The translations under genes and the position numbers were made by a program. Shown here piece by piece: positions 18,718-27,220 of a stretch of 48,174 nt of DNA (positions are counted from its first letter, which is position 1; the number at the start of each line of letters is the position of its first letter). The stretch is from JAYVJH01 sp043777595 (GTDB lineage Bacteria > Bacteroidota > Bacteroidia > Cytophagales > Spirosomataceae). The stretch lies in assembly GCA_043777595.1 (NCBI GenBank), contig JAYWHT010000051.1, forward strand, positions 1-48,174, read 5' to 3'. The notes under the pieces were generated by a model. It saw nothing but the letters and a program-made list of their open reading frames with translations. It searched no databases and was not told the DNA's origin.

Positions 18718-18755
18718 GATTTTATAACCAATTCTACCAATACCTTACCCTCACT

Positions 18756-21700
18756 ATGAAACATTTTTGCTTATCTGTATTGCTACTTTTTTCAGCTTCT
18801 TTGTTTGCTCAAAAATTTGACTGTGTCATTCCCAATAAACTGATTAAACCAACCGATAAATTTGAAAAAATATCAACCGTTTACGCAGATTATTTATCCC
18901 AAGTAATCGGTGATATGGACAGTAGGGGCTTGACAAACAAGGTGATTCAAAACCTTAATCCGTTGGGTGCGTGTTATTTTACCAAAATTAGTAAAACAAA
19001 AGAAGGACTATTGTATGCAATACCCGATGATATGATTACTGATGCCCCTGCATTATTGTTGATGTTACTCACTTCAAAGGCTATAGATAAGCCCGAAGAT
19101 AAACAATCATGGCTCACCTTGTATCCAATTATGGACGATAAGCAAAAAAATAAGCTATGGGATATACTCTGGCGTGAAAAGACAAAGGTGGCAGAAATTG
19201 AAGAAAAATATCTGGCTGAAAAACGCACTATAAAAGAGAGTTTTTTGGATAAGCAGAAAGAAATAGCCGGTAAATATGATAACAAGTTTAGTAGGCAAAT
19301 TTTTGGAATTTGTGAATTTTCGGGTCGGGACGAGGCTGTAACTTATGGCGTTTGGGAGAAAAAGGAAGATGGCTACCATCTAAAAGATAGTAAAACCATT
19401 TGTGATGACATTCAGGAAATCACCCCATTGAATATTGATAAAACTCTTAAAAACAATGCCAGTAACATCAGATATGACCTCAAAGGGAAATTTGACGAGT
19501 ATAAAGTCGATTACATAGATTATTTGTCAGGTATAACGAATAAAGAGTTTGCTGGATTTCAAAATTTAGCGTACCATATAGAATTTTTAGATGGTATTCT
19601 TGATGAAGACCACCGCAACCCAGCCAAAATATTTGAAGCAGAACAGCTACTAAGACTGGACTTTGACGAACTGGCACAAGAGGATAGTTTAGATTTTAGC
19701 GATAGTGAAAAAGAGCAATTTAAGTATAGCAAATTGGCATACCTACAAAGCGTAAATGACGAATTACACAAATACAAAATAGCCTGCGAAAGTAAAGTTA
19801 AAATGATTGGTATGGGAAAAATGGGCAGTAGAGGTGTTTTTTTCAATTGTTATTACTCGCTCAAATACCAAAACGATACATCTTGTGTTGCTTGTTTGTC
19901 TCAACTTGATACGAGCATAAATCAATATTTCGATAAAAATAAGTCTGTTTTTATCCAGGATATGAAGCAGTTTCGTGAATTTCAAACACAGTTTTTAATG
20001 TGGGATTTTTTTGAGAAATACACTAAAAATAAGACACTAAAAACGCATATACAAAATGTTAATCCTCAAATAAAACCGCTTTTTAGTGTCAAAACCAAAG
20101 ATATTTTTAGCAATGACTATCAATTACAAGAGTGGTATTATGAACTTACACATCGTTATATAACGGGTGAGTTTAAGCCCAGTTATACACTTCAGCAATT
20201 AGAGAGTCAGTTTAATAATATGGAGTCTGTAAAACATTTAGTACCTACCCCAAAAGATGACCAAACCGATAAAGTTTCGGCTAAGGCAGAGTTTTTGGCT
20301 TATTACTGTTTGTGGCAGCTTGTTTATAATGAGGCATCGTGCAATAAGGAGAACATTAGGGTAATTTTGGAGCAATCATTAACTATTTGTAACAATCCGT
20401 CATCTAAGGCGTATGGATATTTAGAAAAGACCATGGTAAATACGCTATTAAAAAGTATTGCAGAGCCAAAAATATCCGACACCCAAAAACCCGAAATAGA
20501 AATACACCCCGACATGATTAAATTTCAAATAGGTGGTCGTTGGGTCGTTAATAATAGCAAAGAGGTTGAAATGAAATTTAATATTAGAGATTACAGCAAC
20601 CTAAAATCATTACTACTGTTTGTCAATAATATTGAAGTGGAAATATTTGAAAGTGAAAAGTCTAAAATCAATAGTACTACAACGTTTGGAGTGAAACATA
20701 ACTTAAATGTGGGCAAAAATGAGGTAAAAATAGTAGCGACAGACGAATTCGACAATACATCTGCTACTGTTTTTGCAATAGACGTATCTGATATACCTAT
20801 CAAACGTGCCAAGTTTTATGCGTTAATGATTGGCATAAACCAATACAAAAACGACAGTTGGAAGCTCCGTACTTGTGTCAAAGATTGCAAGGATATTGCC
20901 CAAATATTGAGTACTAAATATGGTTTTGTCGTTGATACCTTATTTGACGACCAAGCTACTGGTAAAGGTATTAAGCGTAAATTAAACGCACTTGGTGCAA
21001 AAGCCGATTTAGACTCAAATAGTAATGTTTTGATTTATTATTCGGGGCATGGCGAAACAAAAAATGAGGTAGCGTATTGGGTTCCATCAGATACAGAAGA
21101 CGAAACTGACTGGATTTCAACTTCCGAGATTAAGGATCAAATAGATGTGATTTCTAAAAAAGCACGCCATACTTTACTAATGATAGATGCCTGTTATAGT
21201 GGGGTCATATTTAATCAATCAAAGGGAGCAAACGATTTAATAACCAGTAACGAAGAAGAATATTACAAGGCTAAATCGGTGCATGGCCTTGCCTCTGGGG
21301 GCAACAGACAAGTACCCGCCCAAAGCGGAATATGTGGCAACGGAAGCTCCCCATTTAGCTGTGCTTTACAAAAGGCATTAGGACAAAATAGCAATTTATA
21401 TTTGCCGACAGCCAACATAGCCACTCAAATTAGAAGTCAGTTATCAAACGATACTCAGGCACAAGCAGCAGGTCAAACTCCGATATATACTACCTTGGGT
21501 TCTGGTGGTGCGTTAGGGGAGTTTATTTTTATAAATCAAAACGCTGCACAGAAACAGCCACAAGTGGCAAGAACAACATTGACCAGTTCTCATTCTAAAT
21601 CAACACAAGTGGCCAAGCAATCGCTATTGATTAACACTAACAAAATAATCACTGCTTCAAAGTCAAGGATTTGTTCAAGCCCGAATGCCAATACACTAAC

Positions 21701-21833
21701 AGAAATGTATGTTATTAAAGGCGATGAAGTTAAAATATTAGATGTCCAAGGTGTATGGTTACAGATTCGTTACCACAACCACAAAAAAAATACAAACATA
21801 AGCGGCTGGGTATTGGCCAATGATTTAGAATAA
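18756..21833 (+). CDS. Secreted caspase-like (C14) protease with SH3-like tail
   Basis: A 1025-residue protein. It has a signal peptide (MKHFCLSVLLLFSASLFAQ), then a long, mostly helical and charged region (about 20-580) that I do not recognise. A beta-sandwich-like segment (about 590-690, ending in VATDEFDNTSATVFAID) precedes a caspase fold (about 690-900). The catalytic dyad is His765 in YYSGHGE and Cys813 in LMIDACYSG; the first strand is ALMIGINQY. The C-terminus (about 960-1025) looks like a bacterial SH3 domain (KGDEVKILDVQGVWLQI, GWVLANDLE). All key residues are intact. The signal peptide places it in the periplasm or outside, so it is unlikely to act in a cytoplasmic death pathway. 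The substrate is unknown. Confidence 0.88.
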   Translation: MKHFCLSVLLLFSASLFAQKFDCVIPNKLIKPTDKFEKISTVYADYLSQVIGDMDSRGLTNKVIQNLNPLGACYFTKISKTKEGLLYAIPDDMITDAPALLLMLLTSKAIDKPEDKQSWLTLYPIMDDKQKNKLWDILWREKTKVAEIEEKYLAEKRTIKESFLDKQKEIAGKYDNKFSRQIFGICEFSGRDEAVTYGVWEKKEDGYHLKDSKTICDDIQEITPLNIDKTLKNNASNIRYDLKGKFDEYKVDYIDYLSGITNKEFAGFQNLAYHIEFLDGILDEDHRNPAKIFEAEQLLRLDFDELAQEDSLDFSDSEKEQFKYSKLAYLQSVNDELHKYKIACESKVKMIGMGKMGSRGVFFNCYYSLKYQNDTSCVACLSQLDTSINQYFDKNKSVFIQDMKQFREFQTQFLMWDFFEKYTKNKTLKTHIQNVNPQIKPLFSVKTKDIFSNDYQLQEWYYELTHRYITGEFKPSYTLQQLESQFNNMESVKHLVPTPKDDQTDKVSAKAEFLAYYCLWQLVYNEASCNKENIRVILEQSLTICNNPSSKAYGYLEKTMVNTLLKSIAEPKISDTQKPEIEIHPDMIKFQIGGRWVVNNSKEVEMKFNIRDYSNLKSLLLFVNNIEVEIFESEKSKINSTTTFGVKHNLNVGKNEVKIVATDEFDNTSATVFAIDVSDIPIKRAKFYALMIGINQYKNDSWKLRTCVKDCKDIAQILSTKYGFVVDTLFDDQATGKGIKRKLNALGAKADLDSNSNVLIYYSGHGETKNEVAYWVPSDTEDETDWISTSEIKDQIDVISKKARHTLLMIDACYSGVIFNQSKGANDLITSNEEEYYKAKSVHGLASGGNRQVPAQSGICGNGSSPFSCALQKALGQNSNLYLPTANIATQIRSQLSNDTQAQAAGQTPIYTTLGSGGALGEFIFINQNAAQKQPQVARTTLTSSHSKSTQVAKQSLLINTNKIITASKSRICSSPNANTLTEMYVIKGDEVKILDVQGVWLQIRYHNHKKNTNISGWVLANDLE

Positions 21834-21850
21834 CCCCTCCCCAAAAATCA

Positions 21851-21883
21851 AAAAAAACCGTCCCAAACAGATGCTTGGGACGG
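21851..21883 (-). terminator. Intrinsic terminator of leftward gene
   Basis: CCGTCCCAA (21858-21866) and TTGGGACGG (21875-21883) pair across 8 nt. The A-run at 21851-21857 is a U-tract on the minus strand, so it ends the leftward gene at 21946-22539. Confidence 0.8.
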
Positions 21884-21945
21884 AGGTGTCAATTCAAAAT
21901 CGTCAATAATGGTGTGGGTGTTTTTTTTTATTGTTAAATTTCATT

Positions 21946-22539
21946 TTACTTTACTACTTTTACAGTCTCTGTAAACATACTATCGCCAATTATAAACGTA
22001 ATCTGGTACTGGCCGTTTGGTAGCGTACTGAGGTCATAGCGTTTACTTTCGTTGGCTACTGCACTATATAGCTCTTCGCCAAGTAGGTCAGTAATCGTAA
22101 TCGAGGTAGGCACGCTAACTGCGATTATAAACTGATTTTTGGCCAGCGGTTTTACTTCGGGTTTGAGCGTTTCGTTGTAGCTGTCGGTGTTTATGGTCAA
22201 GTTGCCGTCTTTGATGGCTACCTGCTGCGTAGAGCTAAAAGTGCCGCCTGTTACCGTCAGCGAATATTTGCCATCGGCCAATGCCGACAGGTCAAACCGC
22301 TTTCCTAAGTTTTCGATGGCCTGCACTTGGCCAGAGTACAGTAATTCGCCCGACTCGTTGTACAGGCTCACATTCAACAAGCCGCTGGGCTGGTTGGCTA
22401 CGACACGCAATTTCTTGCCGTCTGACTTCACAAATTTCACTTTCACGTCCAGCGCATGAGTACGAGCCTCAGATACGGTGGCGTTGGTCATCAACAGGGC
22501 TGTAAGGAGCGTCGACAAAAGCATGATTTTCTTTTTCAT
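21946..22539 (-). CDS. Secreted protein, two DUF3244-like repeats
   Basis: A 197-residue protein with a signal peptide (MKKKIMLLSTLLTALLMTNA). Two tandem beta repeats (about 50-105 and 140-195) follow, each with the same rhythm: ...YNESGELLYSG...KRFDLSALADGKYSLTVTGG and ...DLLGEELYSA...KRYDLSTLPNGQYQITFIIG. This resembles the DUF3244/type IX sorting-domain-like fold frequent in Bacteroidota exported proteins, although no cargo precedes it. An envelope role is likely, nothing more specific. It has its own terminator downstream. Confidence 0.72.
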   Translation of the reverse strand: MKKKIMLLSTLLTALLMTNATVSEARTHALDVKVKFVKSDGKKLRVVANQPSGLLNVSLYNESGELLYSGQVQAIENLGKRFDLSALADGKYSLTVTGGTFSSTQQVAIKDGNLTINTDSYNETLKPEVKPLAKNQFIIAVSVPTSITITDLLGEELYSAVANESKRYDLSTLPNGQYQITFIIGDSMFTETVKVVK

Positions 22540-22615
22540 AATTGTTTTAAGTTTTGGCCATCACTGGCGTTTCGCTTTGACGTTGCAAAGGTGGAGGGTC
22601 TTTTTGAATAAAAAA

Positions 22616-22638
22616 AGGGCTAAAAAAGCCCTCTTTTT
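22616..22638. terminator. Bidirectional terminator-like hairpin
   Basis: AGGGCT (22616-22621) and AGCCCT (22627-22632) pair across five A residues, with an A-run before and a T-run after, so it could terminate on either strand. It lies between the leftward secreted-protein gene start and the pnuC-end remnant. Apart from it, 22540-22828 is AT-rich with nothing recognisable. Confidence 0.5.
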
Positions 22639-22828
22639 ATTGTCCTATGCCACATTTCTAAACAATCTTGGAAAAATACAAACCAAGACTTTTTTTATTT
22701 TTATTTTACAATCAATTTAGTAAAAAATGCCATTATATTTTCAATTTATTTTTATTTTCTTTAAATAATACAATAAAAATTTGATAAGTGATATTTTTAA
22801 AACGTCATTCGTTCTTTGTTTTGTACAA

Positions 22829-22987
22829 TTATTGATTGCTCGCTTCTTGCTTTTTATATCGTTTTACCCAATTTACCATTCCAAAGACGGTAATAAAACA
22901 AAAAGCGAGATAGAGCAGCGAGTACAGTTTTACGTCCTTTACAAGCAGAAGTAGCCAGATATTGGCGAGCGATATGTAGTAATAAAT
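22829..22987 (-). pseudogene. Remnant copy of the pnuC 3' end
   Basis: 22842-22939 matches the 3' end of the intact pnuC gene (23806-23903) at 96 of 98 bases. In the same frame it encodes KDVKLYSLLYLAFCFI(T)VFGMVNWVKRYKKQEA before its own stop at 22831-22829. Upstream of the match the frame stays open to about 22987 but has no start codon. Only a short further similarity to pnuC (TGGCTACT) is seen, beyond a gap. It is a gene-end fragment, not a gene. Confidence 0.85.
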
Positions 22988-23068
22988 TTAAAAGTCGTAA
23001 ATTTGTTAGAGAAACTAAAATTTCAAGTAATCAAAATAAGAGAAACGGTATATTTGATGCGAAATGAT

Positions 23069-23521
23069 ATGGAATTTGACGAATATGGCAATTTATTTCC
23101 CTACAAAATTATTGAGACCGACATCAATACATTTGAGCAAATATTTGTAAATAACTATATTGAATCTAAAAATAGAGTAATTCTCTTTCAGAAAATGAAG
23201 CCGTTTATTGAAAAATTAAAAGACTTAATTAGTACCCATTTTTATATTTGGGTCGATGGAAGTTTTGTTACGAAACGCCTAAGACCCAATGACATTGATA
23301 TTCTAATATTTGTAGAAAGCGAAACTCTGAATCAAATAGAAAAACAACTGTACCAGCTAAAAAGAAAGTTTAAGCCTGAAATAGATAGTTATTTTATTGA
23401 GGTGTTATCGCTGGATAATCCCAAATATTTTTTATTTGAAATGAACCGAACAGAGTGGCTATTTACTTTTTCAACCAATCGAAACTTTCAAAACAAGGGT
23501 ATTATTCAAATTGATTTCTGA
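23069..23521 (+). CDS. DUF6932-like nucleotidyltransferase-fold protein
   Basis: About 150 residues from ATG 23069 (MEFDEYGNLFPYKIIETD). The frame is open further up, but only with TTG 23003 or ATG 23057. The core IWVDGSFVTKRLRPNDIDIL shows the GS...DxD signature of the polymerase-beta-type nucleotidyltransferase fold, in the arrangement I associate with DUF6932 proteins. Such proteins are often linked to toxin-antitoxin or defence modules; the function is inferred, and the third catalytic acidic residue is uncertain. The gene is visibly more AT-rich than its neighbours. With the next small gene it lies between two direct copies of the pnuC 3' end. Confidence 0.7.
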   Translation: MEFDEYGNLFPYKIIETDINTFEQIFVNNYIESKNRVILFQKMKPFIEKLKDLISTHFYIWVDGSFVTKRLRPNDIDILIFVESETLNQIEKQLYQLKRKFKPEIDSYFIEVLSLDNPKYFLFEMNRTEWLFTFSTNRNFQNKGIIQIDF

Positions 23522-23534
23522 AAAAACATAAATT

Positions 23535-23765
23535 ATGGACGACTTACTAAACACAGCCACAGAACGTGCCTTACGAATAGCAAAGCTGCTACAACTAATA
23601 AGTATGCATCAACAGTCTATCTCATTACATGAAGAACAAAAAAGTAGCTACTTAATTGTTAATCAGTATAGAGAGTTGTTAGCTGAACGAATAAGTGAGT
23701 TACAAAAAATTATGCAGGAAGTAGGTATTGAGATGCAACTTAGTGTGTTGGGACGAGCTGCTTAA
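23535..23765 (+). CDS. Small helical partner protein
   Basis: A 76-residue protein (starts MDDLLNTATERALRIAKLLQ), rich in Leu, Glu and Gln, probably two long helices. It begins 13 bp after the nucleotidyltransferase-like gene and is probably co-transcribed and co-acquired with it. It lacks the R-x4-6-H motif of HEPN toxins, so it is not a standard HEPN partner. It may be an antitoxin-like or regulatory partner; no family recognised. Confidence 0.6.
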   Translation: MDDLLNTATERALRIAKLLQLISMHQQSISLHEEQKSSYLIVNQYRELLAERISELQKIMQEVGIEMQLSVLGRAA

Positions 23766-23792
23766 TAATTTATATAAATCAAAATGAGCGTC

Positions 23793-24461
23793 TTAGCCAT
23801 TTTTGGCTTCTTGCTTTTTATATCGTTTTACCCAATTTACCATTCCAAAGACGGCAATAAAACAAAAAGCGAGATAGAGCAGCGAGTATAGTTTTACGTC
23901 CTTGATAAAATACATATAAGTACTGATAACGTCCACGAGTAGCCACATAAACCACGCCTCGACTTTTTTGCGAATAAGCATAAATGTAGCTACAATACTG
24001 ACGATGGTTGTGAACGAGTCCAAATACGGAAATGCGCTGGGCTTGCTAAACACAGTGGGCAGCCAGTTGCTCAAATTACCCGCGAATGTTCCCATCAAGC
24101 CTGTAAAAAAAATACCCATTACAATAACCCAAGCCCATTGTTTCAAAGAAAGTCGGCTGATTCGTAATTCATGGTTTTGATTGGCTTCATTTACTTTTGG
24201 ATATTTCCATTGCCACCAGCCGATGAGGTTAGTTACAAAAAAAAATGCCTGTAAAAACATATCAGGATAAAGCTGTATTTGATAAAATAACCCAAAAGCC
24301 AGCACAACGTTGAGCAGGCCCAGTATCCAACTCCACGCATTTTCACGAGCCGAAAGCCAAACCGCTACCGCCCCGCTTACGGTTGCCCACCATTCGAGGT
24401 AACTCATTTTGTAACCTAATGCTTCAAAAAAAATGGTGTTAATGTCAAAAAACGATTTCAT
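23793..24461 (-). CDS. pnuC: Nicotinamide riboside transporter PnuC
   Basis: A 222-residue inner-membrane permease of the PnuC (SWEET-like) family. Seven hydrophobic segments are visible and the family core is present: YLEWWATVSGAVAVWLSARENAWSW, then FLQAFFFVTNLIGWWQWKYP with the tryptophans that line the substrate path. It imports the NAD precursor nicotinamide riboside in characterised cases; some Bacteroidota relatives carry thiamine. No TPP or NAD riboswitch is apparent upstream. It is divergent from ilvE. The last 33 codons or so are repeated 866 bp downstream (22842-22939) with a two-gene insertion between. Confidence 0.93.
   Translation of the reverse strand: MKSFFDINTIFFEALGYKMSYLEWWATVSGAVAVWLSARENAWSWILGLLNVVLAFGLFYQIQLYPDMFLQAFFFVTNLIGWWQWKYPKVNEANQNHELRISRLSLKQWAWVIVMGIFFTGLMGTFAGNLSNWLPTVFSKPSAFPYLDSFTTIVSIVATFMLIRKKVEAWFMWLLVDVISTYMYFIKDVKLYSLLYLAFCFIAVFGMVNWVKRYKKQEAKNG
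23806..23903. repeat. 98-bp direct repeat, right copy (in pnuC)
   Basis: Pairs with 22842-22939 in the same orientation, differing at two positions (both transitions), no gaps. The 866 bp between the copies hold the nucleotidyltransferase-like pair. Confidence 0.9.
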
Positions 24462-24506
24462 AAGTCAATTTATTTTCTGCAAATTTGAAACTAAAATCGC
24501 TTTTTC

Positions 24507-24537
24507 TTGACATTGTGCCATAAAATAAAAATATTTG
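24507..24537 (+). promoter_or_regulatory. Probable ilvE promoter, Bacteroidota type
   Basis: TTGAC at 24507 and AATATTTG (24530-24537, one mismatch to TAnnTTTG) are 20 bp apart. The -7 box ends 30 bp before the preferred ATG at 24568. Confidence 0.45.
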
Positions 24538-24567
24538 TACCATAAACATTATTCAAACAACAAAATC

Positions 24568-25635
24568 ATGATTGCAGAAGCAGTAGAAATTGAAATTAGA
24601 CCAATAGCCAAGTCCAGAATTGACGAAGTCGATTTTGATAATTTGGTATTTGGCAGACATTATTCCGATCATATGTTTGTAGCCGACTATATCGATGGCC
24701 AATGGACTAACTTAGAGATTGTACCTTACGCCAACCTTAGCCTTAGCCCAGCTACGGCGGCTCTGCACTACGGACAGGCTTTGTTTGAGGGCATGAAGGC
24801 TTACAAAAATGACGATGGCGACGTTCTGACTTTCAGACCATTAGACAACTGGAAGCGGCTCAACCGCTCGGCTACCAGAATGTGTATGCCCGAAATCCCC
24901 GAAGAGATATTTATGGAAGGCTTGATGCAGTTGCTCAGGCTCGATGCCGCTTGGGTGCCAACCGCCGAGTCTGCATCGCTATATGTGCGACCTTATATGT
25001 TTGCAACCGATGGCTACATTGGAGTACGGCCTTCGGACACTTATAAGTTTATTATTTTTACCAGCCCCGTAGGTACTTATTACTCAAACCCACCAAAAGT
25101 AAAAGTCGAAACCGAGTACATTCGTGCGGCTGAGGGTGGTGTTGGCTCGGCCAAATGTGCGGGCAACTATGGCGCATCGCTACACCCCGCCAAGTTGGCG
25201 CAACAACAAGGCTACGACCAAATTTTGTGGACAGACTCGACCGAACACGCTTATTTTGAAGAGTCAGGGACGATGAATGTCATGTTTGTAATAGATGGTA
25301 AACTCGTTACTCCCAAAGTGTCGAGTACGATTTTGGACGGTGTTACTCGCAAGAGCATCATTGACATTGCTCGTCATTGGAATATACCTGTCGAAGAACG
25401 CCAAGTGTCTGTCAAAGAAGTGATTACGGCCATCAACGAGGGCCGTTTAGAGTCTGCCTTTGGAGCTGGTACTGCCGTTGTAATTTCGCCTTTTGCCGTC
25501 ATTGGTTATAATGGAACCGACTATAATCTGCCAGTTGTTACCGCTGACTCGTTTGCAGCACGTGCCAAAGCCTTTTTGACCGACATCAGAACAGGCAAAG
25601 TCGCAGATCCATTTGGCTGGGTTGTCAAGGTTTAG
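24568..25635 (+). CDS. ilvE: Branched-chain amino acid aminotransferase
   Basis: A PLP-dependent class IV aminotransferase, catalysing the last step of Leu, Ile and Val synthesis and the first of their breakdown. From ATG 24568 it has 355 residues; an upstream TTG-initiated extension overlaps the predicted promoter and is rejected. Conserved parts are ALHYGQALFEGMKAY, RPYMFATDGYIGV, the PLP lysine Lys196 in GSAKCAGNYG, the phosphate-binding EESGTMNVMFV and the C-terminal FGAGTAVVISP. Length and motifs are those of the long, eukaryote-like BCAT. A hairpin at 25678-25717 closes the transcript. Confidence 0.96.
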   Translation: MIAEAVEIEIRPIAKSRIDEVDFDNLVFGRHYSDHMFVADYIDGQWTNLEIVPYANLSLSPATAALHYGQALFEGMKAYKNDDGDVLTFRPLDNWKRLNRSATRMCMPEIPEEIFMEGLMQLLRLDAAWVPTAESASLYVRPYMFATDGYIGVRPSDTYKFIIFTSPVGTYYSNPPKVKVETEYIRAAEGGVGSAKCAGNYGASLHPAKLAQQQGYDQILWTDSTEHAYFEESGTMNVMFVIDGKLVTPKVSSTILDGVTRKSIIDIARHWNIPVEERQVSVKEVITAINEGRLESAFGAGTAVVISPFAVIGYNGTDYNLPVVTADSFAARAKAFLTDIRTGKVADPFGWVVKV

Positions 25636-25677
25636 GTATTAAAAAAAATAGTATGGTGTTAGTCAATAAAGTTGCAG

Positions 25678-25717
25678 CAAAAGTACCACTAAAAACATAG
25701 TTTTGGTGGTACTTTTG
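25678..25717 (+). terminator. Hairpin after ilvE
   Basis: CAAAAGTACCAC (25678-25689) pairs perfectly with GTGGTACTTTTG (25706-25717), and the stem extends inward by about five more pairs to a 6-nt loop. There is no long T-run after it, so it may be a weak terminator or 3' protector. Confidence 0.65.
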
Positions 25718-25767
25718 TGTTGAGGGTTTCACAAATCAACAGGACAAAGCCGACATACCTAATCGTT

Positions 25768-25801
25768 TTGAGGTGTCAAATTATAAAATATATAACTTTT
25801 G
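25768..25801 (+). promoter_or_regulatory. Possible promoter of the two-component genes
   Basis: TTG at 25768 and AACTTTTG (25794-25801, one mismatch to TAnnTTTG) are 23 bp apart, 75 bp before the histidine kinase start. Confidence 0.35.
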
Positions 25802-25875
25802 CCACGAAGGTTATATTTATTTATCTATATTGTTTTATTATATTCACCAAAAATATCAACAAAAAAACATAATAA

Positions 25876-27120
25876 ATGCCCAGAATCACTGTTCGGTGGT
25901 TGGTTGTCTTATCAACACTGTCAATTATTGGTGTGCTTGTTACTCAAATTTATTGGGTCAGTAAGGCTTTTGCACTCCGAGAGCGGCAGTTCAATCAGCG
26001 GGTTCATGTTGCGCTACAAGACGTAGCCGAGCAGTTGGCAGACTTCAACAAAGTGATGCTCAACAATAATCCTGTTGAAGAACTGTCGTCAGATTATTTT
26101 TTGGTCAATACCAATTCTCGCATCGAACCCAAAATATTAGAACATTATCTAAAAACGATTTTTAAGAAACACGACTTGATTACCGACTTTGAAGTGGGTG
26201 TTTATGACTGCACCACCGACCGCATGATGTACGGTGTGGCATTGAGTACGGCAAGTGAAACACAGACACCAACTGTTACGGCCAGTTGGGTAAAGACAAA
26301 TAAATATCCCTACTATTTTGGTGTTCGGTTTCCAGAGCAATCGCTCAACGTGGCTGGGAGTCTAAAAGGTTGGATTTGGTCGTCGGCATTGGTTCTATTG
26401 GCTGTTGGTTTTTTTGGTTATGCTCTTTTTGTGATTCTGAAACAAAAACAACTGACCGAAATACAGCGAGATTTTATCAATAACATGACCCACGAGTTGC
26501 AAACACCAATAGCAACTATAAAAATTGCGGCTGACGTACTCAACACGCCCAACATCACCACCCAACCCGACCGCCTCAAACGATATGTGAGAATAGTACA
26601 AGAAGAAACCCAACGTCTGCAATACCAAATAGAATCGGTACTGAATATGGCCAAGGCCGAGAAAAACAAACTGTACTTACAACCCGAATGGCTCGATGCT
26701 CACCAAGTAATTGATAATTTGGCTCAAAAATATGAAAATAAAATAACGCTCAAACTTACGGCAGAAGTACCATATATCGATGCAGACCGCTTTTTGATGA
26801 CCAATGCGCTCAATAACTTAATTGATAATGCCCTCAAATATAGCGGCGATAAACCCGAGGTATGTGTCCAGACACACAACTATAATGGTACGCTTGTTGT
26901 GTCGGTAACAGACAAAGGTATTGGCATAGCGGCCGAATATCAATCAAAGGTTTTTAAGAAGTTTTATCGTGTGCCAACTGGCAATGTCCATAATGTCAAA
27001 GGTTTTGGTATTGGCCTGAGTTATGTTTCTCAAATCATTAAAGCCCATGGCTGGAAAATAGAACTGCAAAGCGAAGCAGGGAAGGGCAGTAAATTTAGTA
27101 TATTGATACCAATAAAATAG
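25876..27120 (+). CDS. Sensor histidine kinase
   Basis: A 414-residue membrane kinase. It has one span at about 9-29, a periplasmic sensor domain of about 140 residues with no known fold, and a second span at about 165-187. The HisKA dimerisation helix holds phospho-acceptor His206 (NNMTHELQTPIATIK). The HATPase_c domain has the N box NALNNLIDNALKYS, the G1 box DKGIGIA and the G2 box GFGIGLSYV. The cognate response regulator is 100 bp downstream, separated by a head-to-head heptanucleotide element. The signal is unknown. Confidence 0.94.
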   Translation: MPRITVRWLVVLSTLSIIGVLVTQIYWVSKAFALRERQFNQRVHVALQDVAEQLADFNKVMLNNNPVEELSSDYFLVNTNSRIEPKILEHYLKTIFKKHDLITDFEVGVYDCTTDRMMYGVALSTASETQTPTVTASWVKTNKYPYYFGVRFPEQSLNVAGSLKGWIWSSALVLLAVGFFGYALFVILKQKQLTEIQRDFINNMTHELQTPIATIKIAADVLNTPNITTQPDRLKRYVRIVQEETQRLQYQIESVLNMAKAEKNKLYLQPEWLDAHQVIDNLAQKYENKITLKLTAEVPYIDADRFLMTNALNNLIDNALKYSGDKPEVCVQTHNYNGTLVVSVTDKGIGIAAEYQSKVFKKFYRVPTGNVHNVKGFGIGLSYVSQIIKAHGWKIELQSEAGKGSKFSILIPIK

Positions 27121-27220
27121 TCATGAGTATTGGGTCTATAGTTGTTGGTCAATGACAAAACAATCAATAACCCATGACAACTAATGACAAACGACCCACG
27201 ACTAACCACTCACGACTAAT
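27120..27220. repeat. Head-to-head heptanucleotide element
   Basis: Left half: five 7-mers starting with GT from 27120 (GTCATGA, GTATTGG, GTCTATA, GTTGTTG, GTCAATG). Right half: 7-mers ending in AC from 27182 (TAATGAC, AAACGAC, CCACGAC, TAACCAC, TCACGAC), stopping 4 bp before the response regulator ATG. The left half starts with the last base of the kinase stop codon. The halves are roughly complementary, so the mRNA could fold between kinase and regulator. Confidence 0.7.

Noticed and set aside
18756..21833. Caspase effector of a cytoplasmic antiphage system
   Set aside because: It has a signal peptide, and no cyclase, gasdermin or sensor gene is adjacent.
23069..23765. MNT/HEPN toxin-antitoxin pair
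   Set aside because: The small partner lacks the R-x4-6-H motif and is shorter than HEPN domains; only the NTase half fits, so I call it NTase-like with unknown partner.
24462..24567. Riboswitch upstream of pnuC
   Set aside because: The short, AT-rich divergent spacer shows no TPP-box or other conserved aptamer sequence that I can recognise.
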